Positions 8,336 through 16,941 of a stretch of DNA of 35,127 nt are shown one piece after another; the first letter of the stretch is position 1; each line of letters opens with the position of its first letter. A program made the translations under genes and the position numbers. The notes beneath the pieces are model-generated. The model worked only from the letters and a program-made list of their open reading frames with translations. It did no database searches and had not been told where the DNA came from. This stretch comes from CBDHFQ01 sp965262565 (GTDB lineage: Bacteria; Bacteroidota; Bacteroidia; J057). The DNA is taken from NCBI GenBank assembly GCA_965262565.1, contig CBDHFQ010000019.1, positions 1-35,127 of the forward strand. Direction: 5' to 3'.

Positions 8336-10195
8336 TTACTCTGTCAAAATCCAGGATTGTACCTGATAATTGCGTTTTAGACGTTGCACTTCTACTTTAG
8401 CTTGTTCCATATTATTAAACGCATGAGAAATTATCCTGAAATTAGCGTTGCCATGGGGTATAATTTGTAGAGGTAAGCTAATGTTAGATAGTTCCATTAC
8501 TCTTTGTTCAGCATTACTTTCACTGGAGAAACTTCCTAATACCAGATAGTGCTTTCGACTTATTTCCTGATTAGTCGTAGAGTAGTCGTTAGTGGGAACC
8601 GAATGACTAGCATTGACATGATCATTCTTTATATCTAAAACATTATGATCGGTTTTATTTGGAATCTGGTTAGTTACACTATGGTCAGAAAAGAATTGAG
8701 CAGAGGCGTTTTGAGAATTAGAAGAAGGGTTATTATATGTTGTATTATTCTGTGCAGTTCCGGCAGGATCAATATTTCTACTGTAATTACTGTTTAGTGC
8801 GGAAACGGAATTCGTTTTATTTGGTGTTATATTTGAGGAAGCTAAACTTTCTTCGTGTGAAGTAATAGGAACATCACCTTTAAAAGATTGAAATTTTTGT
8901 TCTTTTTTTTCAGCTTCTGACATGGGTTTGAAAATACTATATGTCTCAACGGCGGTTTCTGTATGATTAGTAGTATTATCTTGTTTTGTTGAATTCTCAT
9001 TCTCGGGAATGTAATGTTCGTTAAAGATATCTACGTATGGTAAAGCGGGGGGGGTAGATTGATTATCTGCAATTTGGGCTTCTTTAGGAGCTTGCATGGA
9101 ATTATCTGTCCATACCATGATTGTACCCGCATCACATCCTACCCATACTTGATGATTTACAGGATCGTATTCTATGGTTCTGGGGTAGAAATGGGTAGCA
9201 CCGTTGGCCACATTCTCCATATCTTCCAATCTGATTTTTGAAAAATTGTGGGAGAATTCATTTACGATATATAAATATTTCTGATCAGGGGAAAATACCA
9301 TTTGACCAGGAGATTTACCTGTATATACTTTCTGTATAATTTCACCAGTATGTAGATTCATTTTAGCCAGTTTCCCTTCCTGGGGAAAGGAAATATATAA
9401 ATGCTCTCCTTCTTCATCTATAAGAAGATTTCTGGGTTTAGCAGTTAATTCAGATAAATATGAAATAGAGAAATCTGAAAGTCTTATAATTCCAATTTGA
9501 TCTGAGCCGGTAGTAAAATAAGCATATTGAGAATTAGGCTCTATAACGATATCTTCTGGTTGGCCATCTGTCGGAATCCGAATAACTTCTTCATTTGATA
9601 TTGTGGAAATAACACTAATATCCTGACTACATTTATTGGTGATAAAAATATAATCATTACTGGGGGTAGCTACGACTGAAGTTGGAATATCACCAATAGG
9701 AACGATGGATTGAACCATAAAAGACTCGGACTCCAATTTATAGAGATAACTTGGATAATTTACAAAGGATTGATCACATAAATTTTCCTTTTTGGTTTGA
9801 AGTTTTTGCCCCCCTAGTGGAGAATAGGTTACCCAAATAAAATCGTCTTGATTGGAGAAAGAAATAGTGCCAGGTGCTGGTATCTGAGTTCCTTCATAAA
9901 AGTCAAATCCGAAAAAAGAAAGTGAGGATTTGAGTTCAACCCTCGTATGTAGTTGGTGCGATTGATTATAAACCAATAAATCTTGTGGTTCGTTAACATT
10001 TGATACAATGAAGATCTTTTTGTCTGAGTACTTAATATATCTAGGCCTACTAGGACTATTATGTATAATCTCTTGTAGTACCAATCCATTTTCATTGCCA
10101 CTATTTACAAGTTCTTGAGAAAAGGAAACACACGCACTAAACAACAGAAATAAAAAGAGCAAGTTAATCTTCAAACCCAAAAAAACTGAGGACAT
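8336..10195 (-). CDS. Exported YVTN beta-propeller protein with C-terminal SPOR-like domain
   Basis: Protein of 619 residues with an N-terminal signal peptide (LLFLFLLFSACVSFSQ). The first 370 residues contain YVTN-type beta-propeller repeats, seen as recurring blocks such as DIVIEPNSQYAYFTTG, NLLIDEEGEHLYISF and QMVFSPDQKYLYIVNEF. A long low-complexity Asn/Ser/Thr-rich linker (about 370-540) follows. The last 75 residues (HYLVLGSFSSESNAEQRVME through VQRLKRNYQVQSWILTE) look like a SPOR domain, which binds denuded septal peptidoglycan. The propeller would then be presented at the cell wall or outer membrane. It is followed upstream in the same direction by another SPOR-type gene, 63 bases apart, and by dnaB. 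The pairing of propeller and SPOR is seen here; its role is unknown. Confidence 0.72.
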   Translation of the reverse strand: MSSVFLGLKINLLFLFLLFSACVSFSQELVNSGNENGLVLQEIIHNSPSRPRYIKYSDKKIFIVSNVNEPQDLLVYNQSHQLHTRVELKSSLSFFGFDFYEGTQIPAPGTISFSNQDDFIWVTYSPLGGQKLQTKKENLCDQSFVNYPSYLYKLESESFMVQSIVPIGDIPTSVVATPSNDYIFITNKCSQDISVISTISNEEVIRIPTDGQPEDIVIEPNSQYAYFTTGSDQIGIIRLSDFSISYLSELTAKPRNLLIDEEGEHLYISFPQEGKLAKMNLHTGEIIQKVYTGKSPGQMVFSPDQKYLYIVNEFSHNFSKIRLEDMENVANGATHFYPRTIEYDPVNHQVWVGCDAGTIMVWTDNSMQAPKEAQIADNQSTPPALPYVDIFNEHYIPENENSTKQDNTTNHTETAVETYSIFKPMSEAEKKEQKFQSFKGDVPITSHEESLASSNITPNKTNSVSALNSNYSRNIDPAGTAQNNTTYNNPSSNSQNASAQFFSDHSVTNQIPNKTDHNVLDIKNDHVNASHSVPTNDYSTTNQEISRKHYLVLGSFSSESNAEQRVMELSNISLPLQIIPHGNANFRIISHAFNNMEQAKVEVQRLKRNYQVQSWILTE

Positions 10196-10258
10196 ATTGT
10201 TTTGGAAAGAGTCTTACATTTGACTCATGTTTAATAGTATAACGAAAAATCTGTTCGT

Positions 10259-10762
10259 CTATTCTAATAAATATCTGAGATCTATCACCTGGGCATTGAT
10301 TTTTTCGTAATCATGGATTATGTCAGCATATATTTTGGCTTCCCTGGCATTTTTGTAAGTTCCCAGGACTAACCTAAAATAAACACTTCCTCTTATATTG
10401 ACTTGGTATGCCCATATTTCACCACGCCAAAGATTAACGAATTTCTTGATTTGCTGGTGCAGGATTTCTTGAGTTGTATAATTTCCAATAATAATTCCGA
10501 AAGCGTTTGAATCAGGTTCCCAGCTTAATATTCTTTCAGGGCTGTATGCTTCTAAGCCTGTGATAGTGATAGGTAAATTATAGGTGGAATTCTCAAATTG
10601 GGAATTATCCGGGGTCCTTTCCTGAACATCTTCAGCAAATGGATCATTCTCTTCGTACATTCCTGCCAGTGAATCGCGAACAACAGGTATTTGTTCCTGG
10701 GAGAAGAGGAAACCAAAAGAGAACATAATTCCCCAGAATATGTATAATCGTCGAAACGCCAT
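10259..10762 (-). CDS. Small exported SPOR-domain protein
   Basis: Protein of 167 residues with a signal peptide (LYIFWGIMFSFGFLFSQEQ). An acidic middle segment is followed by a C-terminal region resembling a SPOR domain: FGIIIGNYTTQEILHQQIK, GEIWAYQVNIRGSVYFRLVL, GTYKNAREAKIYADIIH. The GNY...GTYKNAREA pattern is the usual two-half SPOR layout. It probably binds peptidoglycan in the periplasm, perhaps at the division site. It lies between dnaB and the propeller/SPOR gene, all on the minus strand, and may share a transcript with the latter. No catalytic domain is present, so a structural or localisation role is likely. Confidence 0.68.
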   Translation of the reverse strand: MAFRRLYIFWGIMFSFGFLFSQEQIPVVRDSLAGMYEENDPFAEDVQERTPDNSQFENSTYNLPITITGLEAYSPERILSWEPDSNAFGIIIGNYTTQEILHQQIKKFVNLWRGEIWAYQVNIRGSVYFRLVLGTYKNAREAKIYADIIHDYEKINAQVIDLRYLLE

Positions 10763-10956
10763 AAATTCTCCAATAAGTAACTGTAGCTATACAGAATATA
10801 AGTATAGTGATACGAAAAATGATGAAAAATGGATAATATGTTTAAGTGTAAGAACAAAATAAAACCTGATCTATATGCCTAAACTTCATAATCTTACAAA
10901 GTGTAAACGAATTCAGGTGAATCAAAATTGTAATCATAACGCTTAATTCATAGCAT

Positions 10957-12501
10957 CTAAAATGGGACATCATCAGGTGGCGCTGGCGGTTGATTAGGAG
11001 GAAAATTTTGTTGGTCATTCATGCGTGAAGGTAGAGTAATGGTATTGCCTCCCTGGCTGCCGAAAGATTGCCCAAATTCGCTATTGCCAGAAAAGTTCCA
11101 ATCACTGAATTTACCGTACTGTCCTATAAATTGCAGCTTTACAGTTCCTGTTGGGCCATTTCTTTGTTTAGCAATGATAAGTTCAGCCATTCCTGTAGTA
11201 GAGTTTCCGTCATCATCTGTTTCAAATCCATAGTATTCAGGCCTATACAGGAACATCACCATATCAGCATCCTGTTCTATGGAACCTGATTCCCTAAGGT
11301 CACTTAGCACAGGCCTTTTGTCTCCTCCTCTACTTTCTACTGCTCTACTCAACTGGGAGAGAGCTATGACACATACGTCTAATTCTTTGGCAATCTCTTT
11401 CAATGATCTAGAAATACCAGCAATTTCCTGCTCTCTATTCCCACCTTTAGAAACATGGCCTGACATTAACTGGAGGTAGTCTATAATGACCAAACTAATA
11501 TTCTTTTCTGCTTTTAACCTTCTGCATTTAGCTCTTAAATCCCAGATTGACAACGCAGGTGTATCATCTATAAATACTTGAGCATTACTTAGTGAACCTA
11601 TCCGAGTAATAAGTTGCTTCCATTCATAATCTTCTAGTCTTCCCGTTCTGACCTTTTGAGCATCTAATTCAGCTTCTGAACAAATAAGTCGTTGTGTAAG
11701 CTGAATTCCAGCCATTTCCAGAGAAAAGAAAGCTACAGCTTCATGAAATCTCAGGGCAGCATTCCTCGCCAGAGTAAGTGTTAAGGCGGTTTTACCCATA
11801 GCTGGCCGGGCAGCTATAATAACCAAATCCGTTTTCTGCCATCCGGCAGTCATTTTATCTAAATCTGCAAATCCCGAGGGAATTCCCGTGACACTTGTGT
11901 CTTTCTTCCTAATATCTTCCAGCCGTTCCAGGGTTTTCATCACAAGTTCGGACATCCCTAAATAATTTCTCCTCAAATTATTTTCGGATATTTCGAAGAG
12001 CTGTTGCTCAGCTTTATCGAGTAATTCAAATACATCAGTCGTATCATCGTATGCCTCTCGAATTACAAGATCAGAAGTTTGAATTAACTGGCGTAAAATA
12101 AATTTTTCAGCAATGACTCTGGCGTGATGTTCTATATTAGCGGCAGAAGCTACTCTTTCTGTTAATTCAGTCAAATAATAGGCACCTCCAATGGCTTGTA
12201 ATTCTCCTACTTTTCGTAGTGCATCCTTGACCGTGAGTAAATCGATAGGCTGGGATTTTTGAAATAGACTTTGAATGGTACTAAATATTGTAGCGTTCCC
12301 ATCCTTGTAAAACATTTCAGGTTTAAGTATATCGATGATTCTATGTAATGCATCTTTCTCCAGCAAAAGCGCTCCTAGCACTGCTTCCTCCATATCTAAT
12401 GCCTGTGGAGGAATTTTTCCATTTACAAAGTGCTTGACTTTACCCTTTCCTTTATCTTCTAAAGAGTATTTTCCAGATTCTATATTCGATGCTTGAGACA
12501 T
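10957..12501 (-). CDS. dnaB: Replicative DNA helicase DnaB
   Basis: Hexameric 5'-3' replicative helicase, 514 residues. The N-terminal primase-interaction domain begins PQALDMEEAVLGALLLEKDA. The RecA-like ATPase domain has Walker A in ARPAMGKTALTLTLARNAA (about residues 226-244), then FFSLEMAGIQLTQRL, Walker B VIIDYLQLMSG, and SQLSRAVESRGGDKRPVLSD with LRESGSIEQDADMVMFLYRP. The extra C-terminal tail is Gly/Gln/Pro-rich and ends PPAPPDDVPF, as in other Bacteroidota DnaB proteins. Translation starts at 12501. The gene reads away from the DnaA-box cluster upstream of it, so it would be a leading-strand gene if that region is the origin. Confidence 0.97.
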   Translation of the reverse strand: MSQASNIESGKYSLEDKGKGKVKHFVNGKIPPQALDMEEAVLGALLLEKDALHRIIDILKPEMFYKDGNATIFSTIQSLFQKSQPIDLLTVKDALRKVGELQAIGGAYYLTELTERVASAANIEHHARVIAEKFILRQLIQTSDLVIREAYDDTTDVFELLDKAEQQLFEISENNLRRNYLGMSELVMKTLERLEDIRKKDTSVTGIPSGFADLDKMTAGWQKTDLVIIAARPAMGKTALTLTLARNAALRFHEAVAFFSLEMAGIQLTQRLICSEAELDAQKVRTGRLEDYEWKQLITRIGSLSNAQVFIDDTPALSIWDLRAKCRRLKAEKNISLVIIDYLQLMSGHVSKGGNREQEIAGISRSLKEIAKELDVCVIALSQLSRAVESRGGDKRPVLSDLRESGSIEQDADMVMFLYRPEYYGFETDDDGNSTTGMAELIIAKQRNGPTGTVKLQFIGQYGKFSDWNFSGNSEFGQSFGSQGGNTITLPSRMNDQQNFPPNQPPAPPDDVPF

Positions 12502-12628
12502 AAATACCTCTTGTTTTAATAATTGGGTAACGCTAAACTTACAAAAAAATCTCGCTGATATGGATTAGTACACTATTACGCTATGTTTATAATCATTTGG
12601 ATATCAATAGTCAGTGAATCTACATTGG

Positions 12629-12637
12629 TTATCCACA
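12629..12637 (+). promoter_or_regulatory. DnaA box (perfect)
   Basis: TTATCCACA, identical to the strong E. coli DnaA box, first of the cluster upstream of dnaB. Confidence 0.7.
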
Positions 12638-12725
12638 AAGTGTGGGTATTAAATGTCTATTATGTACCTGTTTTCAGCGCTTTATCTTGATTTATCCACC
12701 TTGTATCTGATATTTGTGAATAATT

Positions 12726-12734
12726 TGTGGATAA
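12726..12734 (-). promoter_or_regulatory. DnaA box (perfect, reverse strand)
   Basis: TTATCCACA on the minus strand. A second minus-strand box, TTATTCACA, begins 11 bases to its left at 12715-12723, giving same-face phasing. Confidence 0.7.
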
Positions 12735-12915
12735 ATAAAATCATCCATCCCTTTATCCTGGATGATTGATTAGTCTCGTAATAGAGCTAAAATGCTAAAA
12801 AAATTAGAGGATTGCCAGTTTATTTATGAATAAGTAATAACTTAACTATAAAAGCCTCCTGTCGTAAAATGCCTTGGAACAGTAACACTACGGTATAATT
12901 CTAGTTTCAACATCA

Positions 12916-12948
12916 TAAGCTCGTTGCGGAATAACTGCAACGAGCTTA
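12916..12948. repeat. Perfect 12-bp inverted repeat upstream of mfd
   Basis: TAAGCTCGTTGC (12916-12927) is followed by a 9-base loop and its exact reverse complement GCAACGAGCTTA (12937-12948). It ends 22 bases before the GTG start of mfd. There is no T run after it on either strand, so it is not a standard intrinsic terminator. It could be an operator or a hairpin in the mfd leader. Confidence 0.7.
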
Positions 12949-12970
12949 GGATATTAATAGTAAGAATAAG

Positions 12971-15900
12971 GTGAAAATAGATAAACTTTTAAGGATATAT
13001 CAGGAAAATCCTGAACTTCAACAGTTTGCTAAAGAGATAAAGGAATCGGAAGGAGCAAATTTCCATCTTCCAGGCCTTGTAGGTAGCCAAAAATCATTTA
13101 TGTTGGCTGCTTTGTTTCGAAATCTCCAGCGAAATATGCTCATCATATTGAATGAAAAAGAGGAAGCCCTATATCTCCAAAATGATCTACAGGCGCTTAT
13201 GCCTCGTAAAGAAGTGTTATTGTTTCCCGCATCCTACAAACGCCCTTATCAGATTGAGGAAGTCGATAATGCAAACGTTCTTCAGCGGGCGGAAGTACTC
13301 AACGAATTAAATCATACGCGTACTGGTAGGCAGATTATCATAACCTTCGCCGAAGCGATTCATGAAAAAGTAATTAATAAGCGATCCTTGATTCAAAATA
13401 CCCTCGAAATTAAAAAGGGAGATAATTATGGAATGGATTTTATTATTGAGGTGATGGAAACCTATGGATTTGAAAGAGAAGATTTCGTTTATGAACCTGG
13501 ACAATTTGCTGTCAGAGGAGGGATTTTAGATGTTTATTCATTTGCACACGATATCCCTTATAGAATTGAATTTTTTGGAGAGGAAATTGATTCGATAAGA
13601 ACTTTTGATCCAGTTTCACAACTTTCAGAAGAAGAAGTTAAGAGAGTATCGCTTATTCCTAACATTCAAAAGAATCTATTAGTTGAGGATAGGGTGTCTT
13701 TTCTTGAATACGTTTCTGCAAATACTCTTGTAGTGATGCAGAACCTGCCCTTCATTAAAGCAGACCTTGATAGACTTTTTCAGAAAGCGAATGATCAATT
13801 CGAAAAACTGCAAGCTGATAGTGGAGGAGCTAATTTGAGTAGATCGCCTGAGGATCTTTATTTATCTGCTCATTCGTTTGATGAGTTATTAATAGGAGCT
13901 AATGTACTGGAATTAAGTAAGGAATCATTTATTGGGAAAGTGGTCCAAAGTATGTCATGGTCCGGCACTGCTCAACCTGCATTTCATAAAGAATTTAGTT
14001 TATTAGCAGATCATTTAAAGCAAAATGAGCAGCATGGGCTTCAAAATTATGTATTCAGTACTGATCCTAATCAAATCAACAGGTTAAAAGAAATTTTTAC
14101 GGAAGTAGATAAGGAAGTCCACTTTGAAGGAATTATCAGCGATATACACGAAGGGTTTCTCGATCCACATTTAAAATTGGTCTGTTATACTGATCATCAA
14201 ATTTTTGATCGGTACCATCGATACAAAGTAAAAGCTCACAAAAAAAGAAGTCAGGCCATCACCTTAAAAGAGCTCAGAGATCTCAATCCCGGAGATTACG
14301 TGGTTCATGTTCATCATGGGATTGGGAAATTTGCCGGACTTCATACCATTAAAGTTGGGGAGCATATACAGGAGGCTGTCAAGATTATTTATAAAGGAGG
14401 TGATTCAATTTTTGTTAATGTTAATTCCTTACACAAAGTATCTAAATACTCAGGAAAAGACGGGGTAGAACCCAAATTACATAAGCTTGGATCTGGAGCC
14501 TGGGCAAAAGCTAAGGCAAAGACGAAAAAGAGGTTAAAAGAACTCGCTTTTGATATCGTTTCCCTTTATGCCAAAAGAAAGGCATCTGACGGTTTTGCTT
14601 TTTCTCCAGACAATTACTTGCAGAGGGAACTAGAGGCTTCTTTCATGTACGAAGACACACCTGATCAGTATAAGACGACGAAAGAAGTGAAAGGTGATAT
14701 GGAAAAGTTGTATCCAATGGATCGATTGGTATGTGGAGATGTAGGATTTGGTAAAACTGAGATTGCTATTCGAGCGGCCTTTAAAGCTGCCTTAGATGGG
14801 AAACAGGTCGCCATACTCGTCCCGACAACCATTTTGGCACTGCAACACTATAAGACGTTCTCAAATAGATTAAAGGATATGCCTGTGGATGTTGATTATA
14901 TTAATAGATTTAAGACTAATCAGGAGATAAAAGAGACACTGAAGAAGGTGGCAGCAGGGAATACGGAAATTTTGATTGGTACACATAGAATTGTATCAAA
15001 TGACGTAAAATTTAAGGATTTGGGTTTACTGATTATTGATGAAGAGCAACGTTTTGGGGTAAGTGTAAAGGAGAAACTAAAGCTGATGAAGGCTAACATT
15101 GATACCTTGACTCTAACCGCTACTCCTATTCCTCGTACCCTTCAGTTTTCTTTAGCAGGAATAAGAGACTTGTCGGTTATCTCTACGCCTCCACCCAATC
15201 GACAACCTATAGAAACCTTAGTTACGGGATATACCCCAGAAAAAATTAGAGATTGTATTAGTTACGAACTCAAAAGAGGTGGACAGGTATTTTTTATACA
15301 TCCCAGAGTCAATGATATAGAAGAAGTAGCTTCTTCTATAAAAAAGTTGGTACCTGATGCCAGAATAGGAATAGGGCACGGTCAAATGAAAGGACAGCAA
15401 TTGGAAAAAGTTATGACCGATTTTATTGAAGGAGTTTTCGATATTCTGGTAGCTACTACAATTGTTGAGTCTGGTCTGGATATTCCTAATGCTAATACTA
15501 TAATTATCAACCAGGCCCATAAATATGGGTTGGCAGAACTACATCAGATGAGGGGAAGGGTAGGGAGGTCAAACAGAAAAGCCTTTTGCTATTTACTGGC
15601 ACCACCGGATATCGTTCTGACACAGGATGCGCGAAAACGCTTAAAAGCGATGGAAGAATTTTCAGATCTGGGGAGTGGATTTCACATCGCTCTCAGAGAT
15701 TTAGACATTCGGGGTGCAGGAGATTTATTTGGAGCAGATCAAAGTGGTTTCGTAGCTGAAGTAGGGTATGATATGTATCACAAAATCCTGGATGAAGCCA
15801 TTCGAGAACTTAAGGAAGAGCATTTTTCAGATTTGTTCCAGGAAGAGATCAAAAATAGAAAGCATACGATTGTCGATGATTGTCAAATTGATATTGATCT

Positions 15901-16363
15901 GGATATCAGAATACCTGAGCCATATATTCCCAATATCACAGAGCGATTAAAGTATTATCGAAGGATAGCTAATGCAGAGGAAGAAGAAGAATTGAAGATT
16001 ATTCAAAAGGAAATGATGGACCGCTTCGGACCTTTACCCATTCAGGTACTTAATTTATATGATGCAACAAGAATTAGGGAAAAGGCTAAAAGGGCTGGTG
16101 TTGAACGCATTGTCCTGAAAAATGAAAGTCTTAGATTCTATTTTGTTTCCGATCGTACTTCTTCTTTTTATCAGTCTCCTGCTTTTCTAAAAATTATAGA
16201 ATATGTTCAAACCTATTCCAGCAGGGTTAAATTAAAAGAATCTCCAAAGTTTCTTTCATTGGTGTACGCCAAAGTATCTCATATAAAGCAAGTATACCTT
16301 TTAATAGAAGAACTCTATCATTTTATTTATGAGTTAGAAGAGGAAGCGACTACTATCACCTAA
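12971..16363 (+). CDS. mfd: Transcription-repair coupling factor Mfd
   Basis: DNA translocase of 1130 residues that removes RNA polymerase stalled at DNA damage and recruits UvrA. The N-terminal UvrB-like part includes LFPASYKRPYQIEEVDNANV and GGILDVYSFAHDIPYRIEFFG. The RNA-polymerase-interacting CarD-like domain is around residue 440 (LNPGDYVVHVHHGIGKFAGL). The RecG-like motor has Walker A GDVGFGKTEIAIRAAFKA near residue 590, DEEQRFGV near 690, TATPIPRTLQFSLAG, VESGLDIPNANTI and QMRGRVGRSNRKAFCYLL, then the GAGDLFGADQSGF segment. A TRCF C-terminal domain follows, with no break. The start is GTG; no ATG lies near the expected N-terminus. The gene reads away from the candidate origin. Confidence 0.97.
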   Translation: MKIDKLLRIYQENPELQQFAKEIKESEGANFHLPGLVGSQKSFMLAALFRNLQRNMLIILNEKEEALYLQNDLQALMPRKEVLLFPASYKRPYQIEEVDNANVLQRAEVLNELNHTRTGRQIIITFAEAIHEKVINKRSLIQNTLEIKKGDNYGMDFIIEVMETYGFEREDFVYEPGQFAVRGGILDVYSFAHDIPYRIEFFGEEIDSIRTFDPVSQLSEEEVKRVSLIPNIQKNLLVEDRVSFLEYVSANTLVVMQNLPFIKADLDRLFQKANDQFEKLQADSGGANLSRSPEDLYLSAHSFDELLIGANVLELSKESFIGKVVQSMSWSGTAQPAFHKEFSLLADHLKQNEQHGLQNYVFSTDPNQINRLKEIFTEVDKEVHFEGIISDIHEGFLDPHLKLVCYTDHQIFDRYHRYKVKAHKKRSQAITLKELRDLNPGDYVVHVHHGIGKFAGLHTIKVGEHIQEAVKIIYKGGDSIFVNVNSLHKVSKYSGKDGVEPKLHKLGSGAWAKAKAKTKKRLKELAFDIVSLYAKRKASDGFAFSPDNYLQRELEASFMYEDTPDQYKTTKEVKGDMEKLYPMDRLVCGDVGFGKTEIAIRAAFKAALDGKQVAILVPTTILALQHYKTFSNRLKDMPVDVDYINRFKTNQEIKETLKKVAAGNTEILIGTHRIVSNDVKFKDLGLLIIDEEQRFGVSVKEKLKLMKANIDTLTLTATPIPRTLQFSLAGIRDLSVISTPPPNRQPIETLVTGYTPEKIRDCISYELKRGGQVFFIHPRVNDIEEVASSIKKLVPDARIGIGHGQMKGQQLEKVMTDFIEGVFDILVATTIVESGLDIPNANTIIINQAHKYGLAELHQMRGRVGRSNRKAFCYLLAPPDIVLTQDARKRLKAMEEFSDLGSGFHIALRDLDIRGAGDLFGADQSGFVAEVGYDMYHKILDEAIRELKEEHFSDLFQEEIKNRKHTIVDDCQIDIDLDIRIPEPYIPNITERLKYYRRIANAEEEEELKIIQKEMMDRFGPLPIQVLNLYDATRIREKAKRAGVERIVLKNESLRFYFVSDRTSSFYQSPAFLKIIEYVQTYSSRVKLKESPKFLSLVYAKVSHIKQVYLLIEELYHFIYELEEEATTIT

Positions 16364-16380
16364 CAAAAAAGAGAAGAAAT

Positions 16381-16437
16381 AAAAAACCGGGGGACTCTAT
16401 CTACCATTGGTAGAGAATCAACCCCAGCCCTTGCTCT
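16381..16437 (-). ncRNA. Structured repeat element, copy A1 (3' part only)
   Basis: Truncated copy, read on the minus strand: the conserved linker AGAGCAAGGGC followed by the 3' hairpin and a T run (the A run at 16381-16386). Outer stem arms are CTGGGG (complement of 16422-16427) and CCCCGG (complement of 16387-16392). They differ from the CTAGGG/CCCTAG of the plus-strand copies but still pair, with one G-T wobble. The inner CTCT/AGAG and ACC/GGT pairs are unchanged. The copy lies directly after A2 with no separate 5' hairpin. It is downstream of mfd but on the opposite strand. Confidence 0.6.
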
Positions 16438-16517
16438 AAAAACTAAGGGACTCAATCTACCATCGGTTAGTGAGCCGTCCTTAGCCATTGCTTTTGTAAC
16501 TCCAAGTTATTTCCTTT
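16438..16517 (-). ncRNA. Structured repeat element, copy A2
   Basis: Full-length but most diverged copy, read on the minus strand. The 5' hairpin is TAACT-TGG-AGTTA (complement of 16497-16509), then linker ACAAAAGCAATGGC, then a 3' hairpin with outer arms CTAAGG/CCTTAG (complement of 16479-16484 and 16443-16448), inner pairs CTCA/TGAG and ACC/GGT, and a T run (16438-16442). Relative to the plus-strand copies, outer-stem G-C became A-T, inner T-A became A-T, and a 5'-stem T-A became C-G, always with both partners changed. It lies 430 bases downstream of the TPR gene on the same strand, so it might also end that transcript. Confidence 0.6.
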
Positions 16518-16941
16518 TACGAGCGTATATTAGTTAGATTTTTTTATTTCATTTTGATAGATCGATCCAATGGTCATTTTTATTGAAAGAATGGTTCAAC
16601 TATCTGAATGAATGGCAATTTTATAGAAAATTACTGAGTTTTACAAGGGTAAGAAAAGATATTATAATAATTGGTGTTTAGACTTGCATACAAAAGACAA
16701 TATGTAGCTTGAAATTTTTAATGTAACAATTCGGTCTTTTATGCTGTAGGTAGCGTTAATATTAGTATATCTCCTAAAAGATTAACATAACATGAAGTTT
16801 TTGCTAATTTTTTCTTTAATAATGCATATGTAAAATGTCGTGGGTTTGTGATATGTAGAATAGATCCTATCTGGTAACTGAAATAAATATTTTACATACA
16901 ATTATTTGATATTAATTGATAAGGTAAGAAATTTGACACTT
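16518..16941. other. Non-coding A/T-rich stretch
   Basis: Between repeat copy A2 and the end of the TPR gene. No convincing gene, RNA or terminator seen. The only open frame of note is a 13-codon one at 16792-16833. Confidence 0.5.

Larger units (their letters stand above)
12600..12850. other. Candidate replication origin (oriC) between dnaB and mfd
   Basis: Within the 469-base non-coding gap between divergent dnaB and mfd there are four DnaA-box-like 9-mers in about 105 bases: TTATCCACA at 12629-12637 (perfect, plus), TTATCCACC at 12692-12700 (one mismatch, plus), TTATTCACA at 12715-12723 (minus, fits TTATNCACA) and TTATCCACA at 12726-12734 (perfect, minus). The last two start 11 bases apart, about one helical turn. 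A 9-bp inverted repeat (AATCATCCA 12739-12747, TGGATGATT 12759-12767) and an A/T-rich stretch (about 12780-12850) that could serve as an unwinding element follow. Both flanking genes read outward. A DnaA-regulated dnaB promoter is the main alternative. Confidence 0.5.

Noticed and set aside
16381..16510. CRISPR-like array because of the two tandem similar units
   Set aside because: Only two units, one truncated, with no spacers between them and no cas genes in the window.
16792..16833. 13-codon open frame MKFLLIFSLIMHM resembling the start of a signal peptide
   Set aside because: Too short, and no continuation in any frame that would suggest a broken gene.
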